Assembly: GCA_964578605.1 (NCBI GenBank)
Contig: CAZODO010000014.1
Span: 1-64,000, forward strand
Direction of reading: 5' to 3'
DNA from: JAXMHN01 sp964578605
GTDB taxonomy: Bacteria; Verrucomicrobiota; Verrucomicrobiia; Limisphaerales; SIBE01
DNA length: 64,000 bases
This document shows positions 19,201 to 27,053 of the stretch, in pieces. The position numbers and the translations under genes were made by a program. Below the pieces are notes generated by a model. It ran no database searches. It was not told the origin of the DNA and saw only the letters and a list, made by a program, of their open reading frames with translations. Each line of letters begins with the position of its first letter. Within the stretch, counting starts at the first letter, position 1.

Positions 19201-19396
19201 TGATCTCCGCCGTTCGCTTTTCCCATTCCACTTCGTCGAACGGGCTGCGCTGGGCGCTGCTAAACACGCGTTGGATCGAAATTGCGTTGTGGGCGCCTCC
19301 CGCGCGTGAACGGCTTCCGCGGCGTCCTGATTTCAACGAGGGCCGGGCGGTTTGGGTCGGGTTGGCGATGCTGGTGGTGTCACGCGCGTCGATCAT
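16289..19396 (-). CDS. nrdJ: Adenosylcobalamin-dependent ribonucleoside-diphosphate reductase (class II)
   Basis: The 1035-residue protein is a class II ribonucleotide reductase, which makes deoxyribonucleotides using coenzyme B12 and so works with or without oxygen. Visible signatures are QGSACFIQ, NPCSEYVFLNNTACNLASLN with the active-site cysteine, and LAPTGTIAFLMDCDTTG. The C-terminus ends in a zinc-ribbon-like tail (CPNCGHV and FKCLNCGESLGC) that also supplies redox cysteines. The N-terminal 40 residues are basic and low in complexity. A NrdR-box-like palindrome lies 150 bp upstream, so nucleotide-dependent repression is likely. It is monocistronic by spacing. Confidence 0.97.
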   Translation of the reverse strand: MIDARDTTSIANPTQTARPSLKSGRRGSRSRAGGAHNAISIQRVFSSAQRSPFDEVEWEKRTAEINDDNGKVIFKQEGVEVPKSWSLLATKVVVSKYFYGEQNTPERETSVRQLIHRVCRTIADWGIRDGYFSAQDGEVFYNELSWLGLNQYGAFNSPVWFNVGLYHQYHVGHNSARGGWHYTRESGAAERAATQYEHPQGSACFIQSVDDNMESIMNLAHSEAMLFKYGSGTGTDLTPIRSSKEKLSGGGRPSGPMSFLKVYDQVANVVKSGGKTRRAAKMNTLRDWHGDIEEFIDAKQKEERKAWALIEQGYSGSYNGDAYGSVMYQNENLSVRISDEFMQAALDGREWWTRSVTTGEPLDKKDAKTLLTKIAEGTWICGDPGVQYDGAIQKWHTCKGTEPIHSTNPCSEYVFLNNTACNLASLNLMKFKRPDGIFDVDRFKAAVRIFITAQEILVDNASYPTKEIAENSHIFRTLGLGYANLGSLIMSYGLPYDSDAGRALAGAITAILTGQAYEQSAEISRVTGPFEGYHDARCAHVRKPLAPDNVESMLGVIQLHRQAVEAIQPNQEFHYLKEEARRSWDRALAQGRQHGYRNAQVTVLAPTGTIAFLMDCDTTGVEPDIALVKYKLLAGGGMLKIVNRTVPDALERLGYSPDQIKGIVAHIEKFDTIEDVEEKGEGLKSGLKPEHLEVFDCAFKAFRGKRSIHYLAHLKMMGAAQPFISGAISKTVNLPNECTVADIEDAYIQAWKMGLKCVAIYRDGSKRSQPLNTRKTTEDGAAPSAEGARIRELEEEVAKLRLEAGQPLRRRLPETRQAVTHKFDIAGHEGYLTVGLFDDGQPGELFITMAKEGSTIGGLMDSIGTLTSLALQYGVPLEALTKKFAHQRFEPSGFTKNPDIRNASSIIDYVFRWMAVQFIKGYREANSPEPKQPELAIPGLEDEVKKNVNRPVPELPIAEENPGNGVKLEARRLPLASSNGRNGGSGNGHREIKTLNDAIAHFQQDAPTCPNCGHVAVRNGACFKCLNCGESLGCS

Positions 19397-19742
19397 AGGA
19401 TGGCAGGTTTTGGGGAAAAAGTTGGGCTTAAGGGCGTCAATTCTGGGCTTCTTTCCGGCGGCTAAAATGAACGATTTACGGTGAAAATTCGGATCTGCGG
19501 CGTTGTGTCTTAATCACCATTAGTTGAGTCACTTCAATGACAACAGCACTATATGTTGTGCCCGCTGCAGTGCTTAACCATAGGACTCCAGGCGCAATGA
19601 GCAAGCACTTTTTTTGTAAAATGCTCCTTCTCAGGAAATGCCTGAGCCTCAACGACGGACAGAGCCGCTTTCCGGCATCATGGACCGGCAATCTGTCGGG
19701 GTGAACGATCGGGCTGAGGCAAAGGCAAGCGACGAACGGGAG
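19397..19742. other. 346-bp nrdJ upstream region
   Basis: The stretch lies between the der stop and the nrdJ start, both on the minus strand, and must hold the nrdJ promoter. A possible minus-strand promoter is TTGCTC, 16 bp, TATGGT, just upstream of the NrdR-like palindrome. A small stem CTCAGG-AAATG-CCTGAG lies at 19630-19646 but has no T-run for der. I found no cobalamin-riboswitch-like structure. Confidence 0.45.
19546..19561. promoter_or_regulatory. NrdR-box-like palindrome upstream of nrdJ
   Basis: GCACTATATGTTGTGC matches the NrdR operator pattern (ACACTATATATAGTGT) at 12 of 16 positions and is roughly palindromic. NrdR is the repressor of ribonucleotide reductase genes, and the site is 150 bp before nrdJ. 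NrdR sites usually come in pairs; no clear second box was seen. Confidence 0.5.
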
Positions 19743-21272
19743 CTACCGGCGCCGTTCGCGCGGCTTGGAGTGGTCCCTCTTTCTCGACTTGGATTCGATG
19801 GTCTTGGGACGCGCTTTGGGCACCAGCACCAGCGGACAGCCCTCAAAGCCGAACGCCGTCCGGAGCCGATGCGTCAGGTAAGTCGTGTACTGATCTGACA
19901 TCAGGTCTTCACGATTCACAAACAGGAGAAAGGTCGGAGGCGCGTTCTTCACCTGGGTGGCATAGAAGAACTTGAGCCGATGCCCGGACGCACTGGGTGG
20001 TTGCCGCTCTTCCACAGCATCGTGCAGGGCGCGATTCAGCAGCGCAGTCGGAATCTTTTGCTGCAATTGCGCAGCGATAAACCGGATGGCCTCGAGCAAT
20101 CGCGGCAGGTGGAACCCGGACTTTGCCGAAGCGAAGATCACCGGCGCGTAATCGAGGAAGAAGAGCTGTTCCTGAACCCACGCAGCGAAATCCGACAGTG
20201 TCGTCATCCGCCGTTGAAACCTCTCGTGCGGCCGCATTTTGTTGGCGTGCCGCTCAATTTCCTGTTCGCGCGCGGCGAGCACGCTTTCGGCCACCAGATC
20301 CCACTTGTTGACCACAATGACGCACGCTTTGCGCTCTTCGACGATCTTCCCGGCCACCTTCTTGTCTTGCGCGGTTACGCCCGCTTCGGCATCGAGCACC
20401 AGGACGGCAATATCACATCGCGCAATCGAATCCTCCGTGCGCTTGACGCTAAAGAACTCGATGCTGTTATCGATCCTTCGCTCCTGCCGCACGCCCGCCG
20501 TGTCGACCAGGACGTAATGCTCGCGGACTCCATCCGTTTCCACGTCGAAAGGCACGTCAATGGCATCGCGTGTCGTTCCGGGAATCGGCGTCACAATGAC
20601 CCGGTCCGATTGGGTCAAGGAATTGATCAGGGACGATTTCCCGACGTTTGGGCGACCGATAAACGCCAGCTTGAGCGGTTCCTTCGCTAGGGCGGGGCCG
20701 GGCGGGGCGGCTTCGGCCTCCGTTTCACCCGGTTCAAGCGGCGCAGGTTCCAGTGCGCCTCCGCCCACCGGCAGCCAAGCCAGGGCGGCGTCCATCAGAG
20801 CCTCGATTCCAAGCCCGTGAATCGCGCTGACCGGCAGGATTTTGTCGAATCCCAGGGCGGCAAACTCGGCTGCGCCAGGCTCCATGTCCTCAGTGTCGGC
20901 TTTGTTCGCGGCCACAAGCACGCGCTTGGCCGATCGGCGCAGACGCTCCGCCACTTCCTGGTCAAGAGGGGAGATGCCTTCGCGGATATCCACCACGAAA
21001 AGAATGACGTCCGCGGCGTCGATCGCCAGTTCAACCTGTTGAATGGCGGCCTGCAGAATGGTGTCGGCCGACTTTTGACCTCGGAGCAGACCGATCCCTC
21101 CCGTGTCCACCAGGGTGAAGGGGTGCCCGCGCCACTCCGCCTCAAAACTCAGACGGTCCCGGGTGACGCCGGGTTGATCGTGGACAATGGCCACGCGCTT
21201 GCCAACGATCCGGTTGAACAGGGCGGATTTCCCAACATTGGGCCGGCCCACAATCGCAATTATCCCGGGCAT
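19743..21272 (-). CDS. der: Ribosome-assembly GTPase Der (EngA)
   Basis: The 509-residue protein has two tandem GTPase domains and a KH-like C-terminus, the unique layout of Der, which is needed for 50S subunit maturation. Domain one has GRPNVGKSALF (P-loop), DTGG and NKAD; domain two has GRPNVGKSSLI, DTAG and NKWD. An acidic, proline-rich linker with alternating Glu, Ala and Pro joins them. The ATG at 21272 was chosen because it begins MPGIIAIVGRPN like the family; the longer frame upstream is the end of a decayed toxin gene. The C-terminus ends in a basic KSRKRDHSKPRERRR tail. Confidence 0.97.
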   Translation of the reverse strand: MPGIIAIVGRPNVGKSALFNRIVGKRVAIVHDQPGVTRDRLSFEAEWRGHPFTLVDTGGIGLLRGQKSADTILQAAIQQVELAIDAADVILFVVDIREGISPLDQEVAERLRRSAKRVLVAANKADTEDMEPGAAEFAALGFDKILPVSAIHGLGIEALMDAALAWLPVGGGALEPAPLEPGETEAEAAPPGPALAKEPLKLAFIGRPNVGKSSLINSLTQSDRVIVTPIPGTTRDAIDVPFDVETDGVREHYVLVDTAGVRQERRIDNSIEFFSVKRTEDSIARCDIAVLVLDAEAGVTAQDKKVAGKIVEERKACVIVVNKWDLVAESVLAAREQEIERHANKMRPHERFQRRMTTLSDFAAWVQEQLFFLDYAPVIFASAKSGFHLPRLLEAIRFIAAQLQQKIPTALLNRALHDAVEERQPPSASGHRLKFFYATQVKNAPPTFLLFVNREDLMSDQYTTYLTHRLRTAFGFEGCPLVLVPKARPKTIESKSRKRDHSKPRERRR

Positions 21273-21340
21273 GGCGGTAACAGGGTGGAGTTCCGGCCTG
21301 GCCGAAAATGAACGAAGCTGGAGGTGTCGATCAGGATCAT
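21260..21340 (-). pseudogene. Truncated VapC-like PIN toxin stub
   Basis: An ATG at 21340 overlaps the stop of the antitoxin gene in the ATGA manner typical of vapBC operons. It encodes MILIDTSSFVHF, the first strand of a PIN-domain ribonuclease with its first catalytic aspartate, and then loses similarity and stops at 21260 after 26 codons. The last 13 bases lie inside der. The rest of the toxin is missing, so this is a remnant produced by a deletion up to the der start. Confidence 0.7.
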
Positions 21341-21567
21341 GCTTCGTCGGCGGATTTGGCCGGCATCTCACGTCCGCGCAGCTTCATCAATTCGTCAAAT
21401 TCCATAAAGGTGCTAGAACCTCCCAGGCGGCTGGCGAGGTTGCGCAGCTTGGCGCGGCGGTTTAAATCCTCCAGTGCCCGAATGACTGCTTCCCGCTTCG
21501 TCCTCGCGCCGGAGACGCGCATGGCTCCGGCGAGCAAGGGTTCAGGAATATCGAGCGTCATTTTCAT
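21337..21567 (-). CDS. VapB-family antitoxin, orphaned
   Basis: The 76-residue protein (MKMTLDIPEPLLAGAMRVSG, then ARTKREAVIRALEDLNRR) is a ribbon-helix-helix antitoxin of the VapB type, which binds its operator and its PIN-domain toxin. Its C-terminus (FMEFDELMKLRGREMP) resembles the toxin-neutralising tail. The partner gene is only a stub, so the antitoxin has no cognate toxin here. It may persist as a repressor or as a neutraliser of toxins encoded elsewhere. Confidence 0.8.
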   Translation of the reverse strand: MKMTLDIPEPLLAGAMRVSGARTKREAVIRALEDLNRRAKLRNLASRLGGSSTFMEFDELMKLRGREMPAKSADEA

Positions 21568-21937
21568 CCATCCATTCTCGAAGAATTAGACATCAACCGC
21601 AATCAAACTCGCTGCATATTCGACGGCCAACGTATGCAAGCGAAAACCGACCTCCTTTCGATGTAAACACAATCGATACACAATCGATACACAATAACGA
21701 TTGTGTTTCCATAGTGTTAGCAATGCGTATCTGATGCGTTTAAATCGAATGGAGCGCCTGACCGCTGCGGAACAACCACGCCTAAACATTTGCGGGTTGA
21801 TTGATTCGGAACTCGGAGTTCTTTCGGCGCCTTAGGTCTTCGGTCTTCGGGCTTTCCCGCGCCTCTCTTCCCTCACGGGATCGCCGGCTGTTCACCGTGG
21901 TTGGAACCAACGGTGAGAGAAGACCTTTATGCAGAGG
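21568..21937. other. 370-bp gap holding an 11-bp-period repeat array
   Basis: The stretch lies between the orphan antitoxin and the GH36 gene. Apart from the repeat array at 21665-21708, described separately, no gene, promoter or terminator is clear. It must contain the antitoxin promoter on its left side. Confidence 0.5.
21665..21708. repeat. 11-bp tandem repeats enclosed by an inverted repeat
   Basis: Units ACACAATCGAT, ACACAATCGAT and ACACAATAACG follow each other with an 11-bp period. The outer arms AAACACAATCG (21665-21675) and CGATTGTGTTT (21698-21708) are perfect inverted repeats, so the array can also fold into a hairpin. Confidence 0.85.
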
Positions 21938-24520
21938 CTATTCCGTCCGCTGGTATCGGAACACAACGGAGCCCGGACGATCGGTTAAGGCGACCGGTAT
22001 CCCTTTGCTTAGGAGATCGTTGCCGGAATGCACGCTTTGGTGCCCCGTGTCCTGGTGGGTGACTGTGTACCGGGCGTTCTTGTCCAAAGCTTGCAATGGG
22101 ATTCGGGCCGATTCGTACGGGCTATCCGGACGGCGCAGAACCACAATCATGCCGTCGCCCGATTCAGGACGGTTAAATTGCCAGGCCATCCAAACGTCGC
22201 GCGCCTGGGAATAGCCGGTGAGGGGATAATAATCGCCATAGTAGAACGGCCGGATGTCCAGGTATTTGTCCAGAATCTGCTTGGCCCAGGCGAATGGGAA
22301 ATCAGGCCGGATCCGTTCCGCGGAAAGATCCCCTGATACCCACCAGTTCAGACAAAGGCCGCTGCACATGCTGCTTCGGAACTCGTAATCGTCCAGCGCA
22401 CGGTCCTGGCTGGTGGCACTTAACGGGACCCAGGCAAGCAGGCCATAGGAATGGCATTGGTGGGCGATGGCGTCGCGCGGGCCGTCCGTCCGCCAGAAAG
22501 GCGTGGCGCGCCCGGTGGTTTCGAGATCGATCCGCCGTCCGCCGCTGGCGCAGTTATCAAGGATGAGATCCGGATGGCGTTCGAGCAAGCCGTCCCAGAA
22601 GGCGTAAAGGCCCTCAATATACCTGATCTCGGCAACGCCCTGGCGGTCGGGGGAATCGGCTGCGCGCCAGAACGGGAGCGGATCGATATTGAAATCCTGG
22701 CGGTAACAGCCCAGGCCGAATTCGCGCACTTTGTCCGAGATGAAATCGGTGAGGAACTGCCGTGCGGCCTGGTTGCCCAGGTTGAACAGCAGGCTGCTGC
22801 CGCCGGTGTCCATCATCCATTCGGGGTGTTCTTTGTGCCAGGCGGAATCCCGGTAAACCCGTTCGGGCTCGAACCAGAGCATCAGCTCGCGCCCGGTCTT
22901 GCGCAGCGCATCGCTCAGGGGTTTGAAGCCCTGGGGGTAAAGGTCCTTTTTGACATTCCAATTGCCGACGCTGACCGGCCAGCCCGCGAACCCGAACCAT
23001 TCGGCATCGATCCAGTAGTATTCCACCGGCAATTCGTGCTGGATGATCTTCTGGATGTTGTCCAGGTGCACTTCCGCCCGGGTCCCGCCCCAATTGCCGC
23101 AGGTGATTGGCGCAACGAGCGGTTCGCCCCCGCGCTTCGGACGGTGATGAGCCAGGATGAAGCGGCGCAGGAGGTTCTGGCCTTGCCAGCGGTCGCCTTC
23201 GTAGAAGAGAAGGAGCATGCGCGGCGTCCGAATGCTTTCGCCGGGATGCAGGACCAGGTGGGTGCGATCCAAGCCGGCCTTAAGGGCCACTTGGCCGGCG
23301 GCGTCGCAAGCGAACTCCGCTGCCCATTCGCCGCTCCATCCAATCGCGGCGATCAGGCCGGTGCCGGCGCCTTCGACATTGAAAAAGGGCAGCACCTGGC
23401 TTGAAGACCGACCGCCCCTGGGTTGGAGTCGGAGCTTCGACCCGGACTTGAGGGGGGTGGTTTGCGGCGCGAAATCGTCGAATGACGCCACGCCGCCTTT
23501 GGCCCAATGCAGGGTGGCATTCCCGGACGTGGCGAGCGGCAGCACGGTGTCGATGGCCTGGATCTGCTCCAAAATCGGCGTGTTGGTTGCGCTGGTGTTG
23601 CGAAGATGCACGACCCATTCGACCGCGGGGAAGTCCTTGAAACGAATGGCTTCGGTCCGGATCTCCAGGCCGGTGGCGGGGTCCTGGGTGACCAGCTCGC
23701 GGCGGACGCGCTGGGCATCGATTTGCTGTTCGCGGAGCGTCCGTGTCCAGGGTCGCACTAGGTCGGGACTGTCTTTTCCGCCATATCGGAAGGACCACAC
23801 TTCCGGGTTGGAATCCTTGCCGCCCGCGAGCGGAAGGTCCTGGAGGCGCACCTGGGTGCCGTCTTCGAGAGCCACGATCGCCTCGGCCCAGAGCGCTTGG
23901 TCCCAGCCACGTCCATCGCCGCCGTCCCGCACGCGGATCTCGAACTCGCGCGCCCCGTTGAGCGGCAAATCGATGGTTCTGGCGCCATCCTTGCGCCGAA
24001 GGACGGGTGACGCGAATACCTCTTCGCCCGCAACGAGCACGTGGAAGGTCACCGAGCCTTGCCCGAGTTGTTCGCCGCGTTGGGTGTCGTCGTTGTTCTC
24101 CAAGCCGATGTCGGCGGTGAAACGGGCCGCGGGTTTGGGAAGTTGAACCTTCAGATGTTTCGTGGAGTTGAAGGCGATCCCGTGACGATAGGTTTTGTCA
24201 CCCAACTGGAACGGCGTGCTCCGCCACGAACGTCCCCGTGAGAGGCCGTCCGAAACGTCGGTGTAGATGACTTCAAGGGCCGGGCTGCGTCCGGCCGGCG
24301 GTTGCGGACTGAACACATTCTCCCACCAGGCAAGGGAAGCGCTGAATTCAGCCGGTTGAGGCGCGACAGCCCGCGCTTCTGGCATCGACGTCACGACGAG
24401 AAACAAAGCGGACAACATCCAGCCAAAGGCCCGGGCCCAGGAAACACACCCACCATTCGAAAGGCTCGTGACTAGACCTCTGACCTCCGATCTCCGGCCT
24501 CTGGCCTCTTGGATTTGCAT
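21938..24520 (-). CDS. Exported GH36-type alpha-galactosidase with NPCBM-like domain
   Basis: The protein is about 860 residues with a hydrophobic export segment (MLSALFLVVTSMPEARA) near its N-terminus. An NPCBM-like carbohydrate-binding domain follows (KTYRHGIAFNSTKHLKV). The catalytic barrel has EYYWIDAEWFG, CYRQDFNIDP (likely nucleophile Asp), DNCASGGRRID and FWRTDGPRDA (likely acid/base Asp), which together are GH36/GH27 clan features. It should release alpha-galactosyl units from oligo- or polysaccharides outside the cytoplasm. The start is uncertain: the ATG at 24520 is given, but the first 30 residues come from low-complexity sequence, and the ATG at 24418 at the signal segment is possible. 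Confidence 0.85.
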   Translation of the reverse strand: MQIQEARGRRSEVRGLVTSLSNGGCVSWARAFGWMLSALFLVVTSMPEARAVAPQPAEFSASLAWWENVFSPQPPAGRSPALEVIYTDVSDGLSRGRSWRSTPFQLGDKTYRHGIAFNSTKHLKVQLPKPAARFTADIGLENNDDTQRGEQLGQGSVTFHVLVAGEEVFASPVLRRKDGARTIDLPLNGAREFEIRVRDGGDGRGWDQALWAEAIVALEDGTQVRLQDLPLAGGKDSNPEVWSFRYGGKDSPDLVRPWTRTLREQQIDAQRVRRELVTQDPATGLEIRTEAIRFKDFPAVEWVVHLRNTSATNTPILEQIQAIDTVLPLATSGNATLHWAKGGVASFDDFAPQTTPLKSGSKLRLQPRGGRSSSQVLPFFNVEGAGTGLIAAIGWSGEWAAEFACDAAGQVALKAGLDRTHLVLHPGESIRTPRMLLLFYEGDRWQGQNLLRRFILAHHRPKRGGEPLVAPITCGNWGGTRAEVHLDNIQKIIQHELPVEYYWIDAEWFGFAGWPVSVGNWNVKKDLYPQGFKPLSDALRKTGRELMLWFEPERVYRDSAWHKEHPEWMMDTGGSSLLFNLGNQAARQFLTDFISDKVREFGLGCYRQDFNIDPLPFWRAADSPDRQGVAEIRYIEGLYAFWDGLLERHPDLILDNCASGGRRIDLETTGRATPFWRTDGPRDAIAHQCHSYGLLAWVPLSATSQDRALDDYEFRSSMCSGLCLNWWVSGDLSAERIRPDFPFAWAKQILDKYLDIRPFYYGDYYPLTGYSQARDVWMAWQFNRPESGDGMIVVLRRPDSPYESARIPLQALDKNARYTVTHQDTGHQSVHSGNDLLSKGIPVALTDRPGSVVFRYQRTE

Positions 24521-24592
24521 GGTGCCGCCAGGATAGGCCGCTTCCACCGGCAAGCAAGGGCGTAACAGATGGATCGGCGGGCTCAGCCGGCG

Positions 24593-25471
24593 CTAAGGCT
24601 TCCACAACCGATAGAACCGCGCCACGCCGGAGACATTATTCGTCTGCCGGACGGTGTCGCCGCTCAACGCGATCGGGGCCTCAACTACGGTCCAGGAGGA
24701 TTCAGAGCCGGGGAGTGTCGCGCTGGATTGAACGATGACGCTGCGCCAGTTCGCCGGCCAAGCCAGGACAAATCGCCTGGCTGCCAAACGTTCCAGTTCG
24801 AGGGCGGGCGGCGTTGGGTCCTCAGGCTCACCCGCGAGCGCAGAGCAGATCACAGCGGCCATGGCCGACATGCCTTTGGAGTTGGGGTGCACCGTGTCGG
24901 GGAACCATTCCGGATGGCCATCGAGACGGGTATGCAAATCCACAAGATCGAGGTTCAACCGATCCGCAAGGTCGCGCACGGCTGGGGCAATATTGGTGGC
25001 CACGATCCCAGGGTTGATGCTGTAAGCGCCGCTGCGATACACGGGACACGGGGTGCACGCCATGATGCGGGGCGCATTGGTCAGGATGGCGTAGCTGCGC
25101 ACCATCTCCTCGTAATCGCTGACGAAGTTGGTCCCGGACCGCCAGTTTTGCGGTTTGGAATCGTTCGTGCCCAATTGGATAATGACCACGTCGGGCGCCC
25201 ATTCGTGGCTCTGGGTGAACGCCGGCTCTTTCCAGTAGGGATAATCCCCTTTCTCCAAGAGCGTCCGGCCGCTAATCCCGAAATTGCGCACGCTGTAATT
25301 CGTGCCTAAGAGCCGCTGGAGCTTCGCCGGGTAACTCTCGACCGACGGATTGGACAATCCCGAGCCGAACGTGATGCTGTCTCCGATGCAGGCGATCCTC
25401 AGTTGGGCTCCATGAAGGGCGATCTGCGAGATCAGGAACACGAGAGCAGCCGACAGGGCAGGGTAGACCAT
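24593..25471 (-). CDS. Exported SGNH/GDSL hydrolase
   Basis: The 292-residue protein has a signal peptide (ALSAALVFLISQIALHGAQ). SGNH blocks follow: IGDSITFGSG with the catalytic Ser, NFGISGRT, QLGTNDSK and DTVHPNSKG with Asp and His. It is an esterase of the sialate/acyl-esterase kind, probably removing acetyl groups from plant or algal polysaccharides. The C-terminal 60 residues, ending VARFYRLWKP, form a small beta domain common at the ends of secreted Verrucomicrobia proteins. It lies 72 bp upstream of the GH36 gene in the same direction and may be co-transcribed with it. Confidence 0.88.
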   Translation of the reverse strand: MVYPALSAALVFLISQIALHGAQLRIACIGDSITFGSGLSNPSVESYPAKLQRLLGTNYSVRNFGISGRTLLEKGDYPYWKEPAFTQSHEWAPDVVIIQLGTNDSKPQNWRSGTNFVSDYEEMVRSYAILTNAPRIMACTPCPVYRSGAYSINPGIVATNIAPAVRDLADRLNLDLVDLHTRLDGHPEWFPDTVHPNSKGMSAMAAVICSALAGEPEDPTPPALELERLAARRFVLAWPANWRSVIVQSSATLPGSESSWTVVEAPIALSGDTVRQTNNVSGVARFYRLWKP

Positions 25472-25651
25472 AGGAAGGAGAGTATTCCCGGCCAGTTTGC
25501 TGCGTCAAGGCCACCCAAAACGGTCGCGCCCCGCCCAAAAATGGGGAGAATTGCGGCAAAAGGGTTTGCATGGGGTGCTGAGCGTGATACGCTCACCAGC
25601 GATTGATGCACACACCGAGAACGCCAGCGGGCCGAGCCGAACTGGAGTTGC

Positions 25652-26170
25652 ATGAACGCTATTCGGCAACGCCTGACAGTACTGCTGGCTGAGGACGACG
25701 AAAACGATTCGCTTCTGATCCGGCGGGCGTTCGACCGCTTGCGCAGCCTCGTTCGTCTGATTGTCATTCCTGATGGCGATACCGCTACTGCGTATCTCCG
25801 GGGTGAGGGGAAATTCTCAGATCGCGAGCGCTGGCCTTTGCCGGACGTTGTCCTGCTGGACCAATGGCTGCCGGGGACCACGGGGCTTGACGTGCTGGCC
25901 TGGATGCGAACCGAAGCGGGCTTGGTCTCCCTTCCCGTCGCCTTGATCAGCGGAGGGATGTCGCCCGTGCATGCGCAGGAAGCGAGCCGATTGCGGGCGG
26001 CCTCATGCGCCAAAGGGGCGGACGCGACCGAGATGATGGAGGCGATCGATTGGGCGATGGAATCCGCCCAAGGCCTGGCATGTGAAGCCTGGTTTGCTTC
26101 CAGGAATGCGTATGCCCCTGCCTGCGCGCAGAGCCCCTATCAGCGAGAGGCTATTCGCGTCTGGACGTGA
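25652..26170 (+). CDS. Single-domain response regulator
   Basis: The 172-residue protein is a receiver domain without an output domain. The acidic pair is in LLAEDDEND (about 14-16), the phosphoacceptor is D70 in DVVLLDQWLPG, and the switch serine is in ALISGG. The usual lysine before a cis-proline is replaced by a less typical SCAKGA segment (K121). Single-domain regulators of this type (Rcp1-like) relay phosphate from phytochrome-like or hybrid kinases; no kinase is nearby. A GGAG site precedes the ATG. The last 35 residues are not part of the fold. Confidence 0.88.
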   Translation: MNAIRQRLTVLLAEDDENDSLLIRRAFDRLRSLVRLIVIPDGDTATAYLRGEGKFSDRERWPLPDVVLLDQWLPGTTGLDVLAWMRTEAGLVSLPVALISGGMSPVHAQEASRLRAASCAKGADATEMMEAIDWAMESAQGLACEAWFASRNAYAPACAQSPYQREAIRVWT

Positions 26171-26196
26171 CGCGTGTATCCGGGCGATTCGTCGGC

Positions 26197-26610
26197 TTAT
26201 CCCCAAGGCTTGCGGCCCACGATCAGGCGCGTGAGCTTGGAAAGCGCCCCGCGGTTCCTGGCGATCCTTCGGTAGGCCCATTCGGCCAATCCGGCTGCAC
26301 CCGGGACCTTCTGGTAAATCCAGAGCGCCCATCGCTTCGCGGGATTCACCGCCAGAGAGCGCAGGACCGCTTCGGCGCCGCGGAACACTCGGCCGCCCGG
26401 TTCAATCAAGTGGACAGCGGATTCGAATTCGGCCCGCGGCAGGTCGGGGAACCGGTTCGTGACGGAGGGGTCCTGGAACGGCGCGTAATCGATTTGATCT
26501 TCTGTCACCCGTCGCCAGCGCTCGACCCAATAGCGGCAGAACTTGCACTCGCCATCGAAGACGAGGAGGGGCTTTTCCAAGTTCACACGCGGCTCGGCAT
26601 GGCGCGTCAC
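26197..26610 (-). CDS. DCC-family thiol-disulfide oxidoreductase (DUF393)
   Basis: The 137-residue protein has LLVFDGECKFCRYWV, the DxxCxxC thioredoxin-like motif that names the family, and a YAPFQDP segment. DCC proteins are predicted redox enzymes; substrates are not known. The GTG at 26610 was chosen because it overlaps the stop of the lipoprotein gene as GTGA; a start 18 bp upstream is also open. The pair is likely an operon. Confidence 0.85.
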   Translation of the reverse strand: MTRHAEPRVNLEKPLLVFDGECKFCRYWVERWRRVTEDQIDYAPFQDPSVTNRFPDLPRAEFESAVHLIEPGGRVFRGAEAVLRSLAVNPAKRWALWIYQKVPGAAGLAEWAYRRIARNRGALSKLTRLIVGRKPWG

Positions 26611-26981
26611 GGATAGCGCCCGCTCCACGAGTTAAGCCGTTTGTCCGGGCCGAATGTCAGCCGAAGCTGTCTTCCGGAGGGGACGGTGCCCACAGATTGG
26701 CCAATTGAAAAGGCGCTGTTATGGCCGTAGAACCCGGTGCCCAAACCTGCACTGAGCGCCGGACCGGACGCGGCCCTCGAGATCCAGTCGGCGACCACGG
26801 ATCCATCGCTGAGTTCGGCGGCCTTGTCCGGTGGGCCGAGCTCAAGAACGGCCTGGTCATAGGTGTAGTTTCCGATCCGGCTGGCCCAATCAACCTTCGG
26901 CGTGGAGGCGCATCCGGTCCCAAGAAGCGCGACGAGAGCCAGTCCCCAGAGGAATTTTCCTTTCTGCCGGAGTGTTTTCAT
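26607..26981 (-). CDS. Small lipoprotein of unknown function
   Basis: The 124-residue protein has a basic N-terminus, a hydrophobic segment and a lipobox LLGTGC with the lipidated cysteine at residue 24. The mature part (DQAVLELGPPDKAAELSDG) resembles SmpA/BamE-like or outer-membrane assembly-type small lipoproteins in its GPPD motif, but I cannot assign it. It is followed with a 4-bp overlap by the DCC oxidoreductase. Confidence 0.75.
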   Translation of the reverse strand: MKTLRQKGKFLWGLALVALLGTGCASTPKVDWASRIGNYTYDQAVLELGPPDKAAELSDGSVVADWISRAASGPALSAGLGTGFYGHNSAFSIGQSVGTVPSGRQLRLTFGPDKRLNSWSGRYP

Positions 26982-27053
26982 GGAGGAACTTACCGGATGC
27001 CGGGCTTCACGGCAACGGAACGGTGGCTTCCCGGCAGGATGGGGGACTCGTGA

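Noticed and set aside
19397..19742. Cobalamin riboswitch upstream of nrdJ
   Set aside because: No B12-box-like conserved core was seen; a B12-dependent enzyme does not need one.
21273..21371. 33-residue N-terminal extension of Der
   Set aside because: It overlaps the toxin stub and has no similarity to Der; MPGIIAIVGRPN is the family start.
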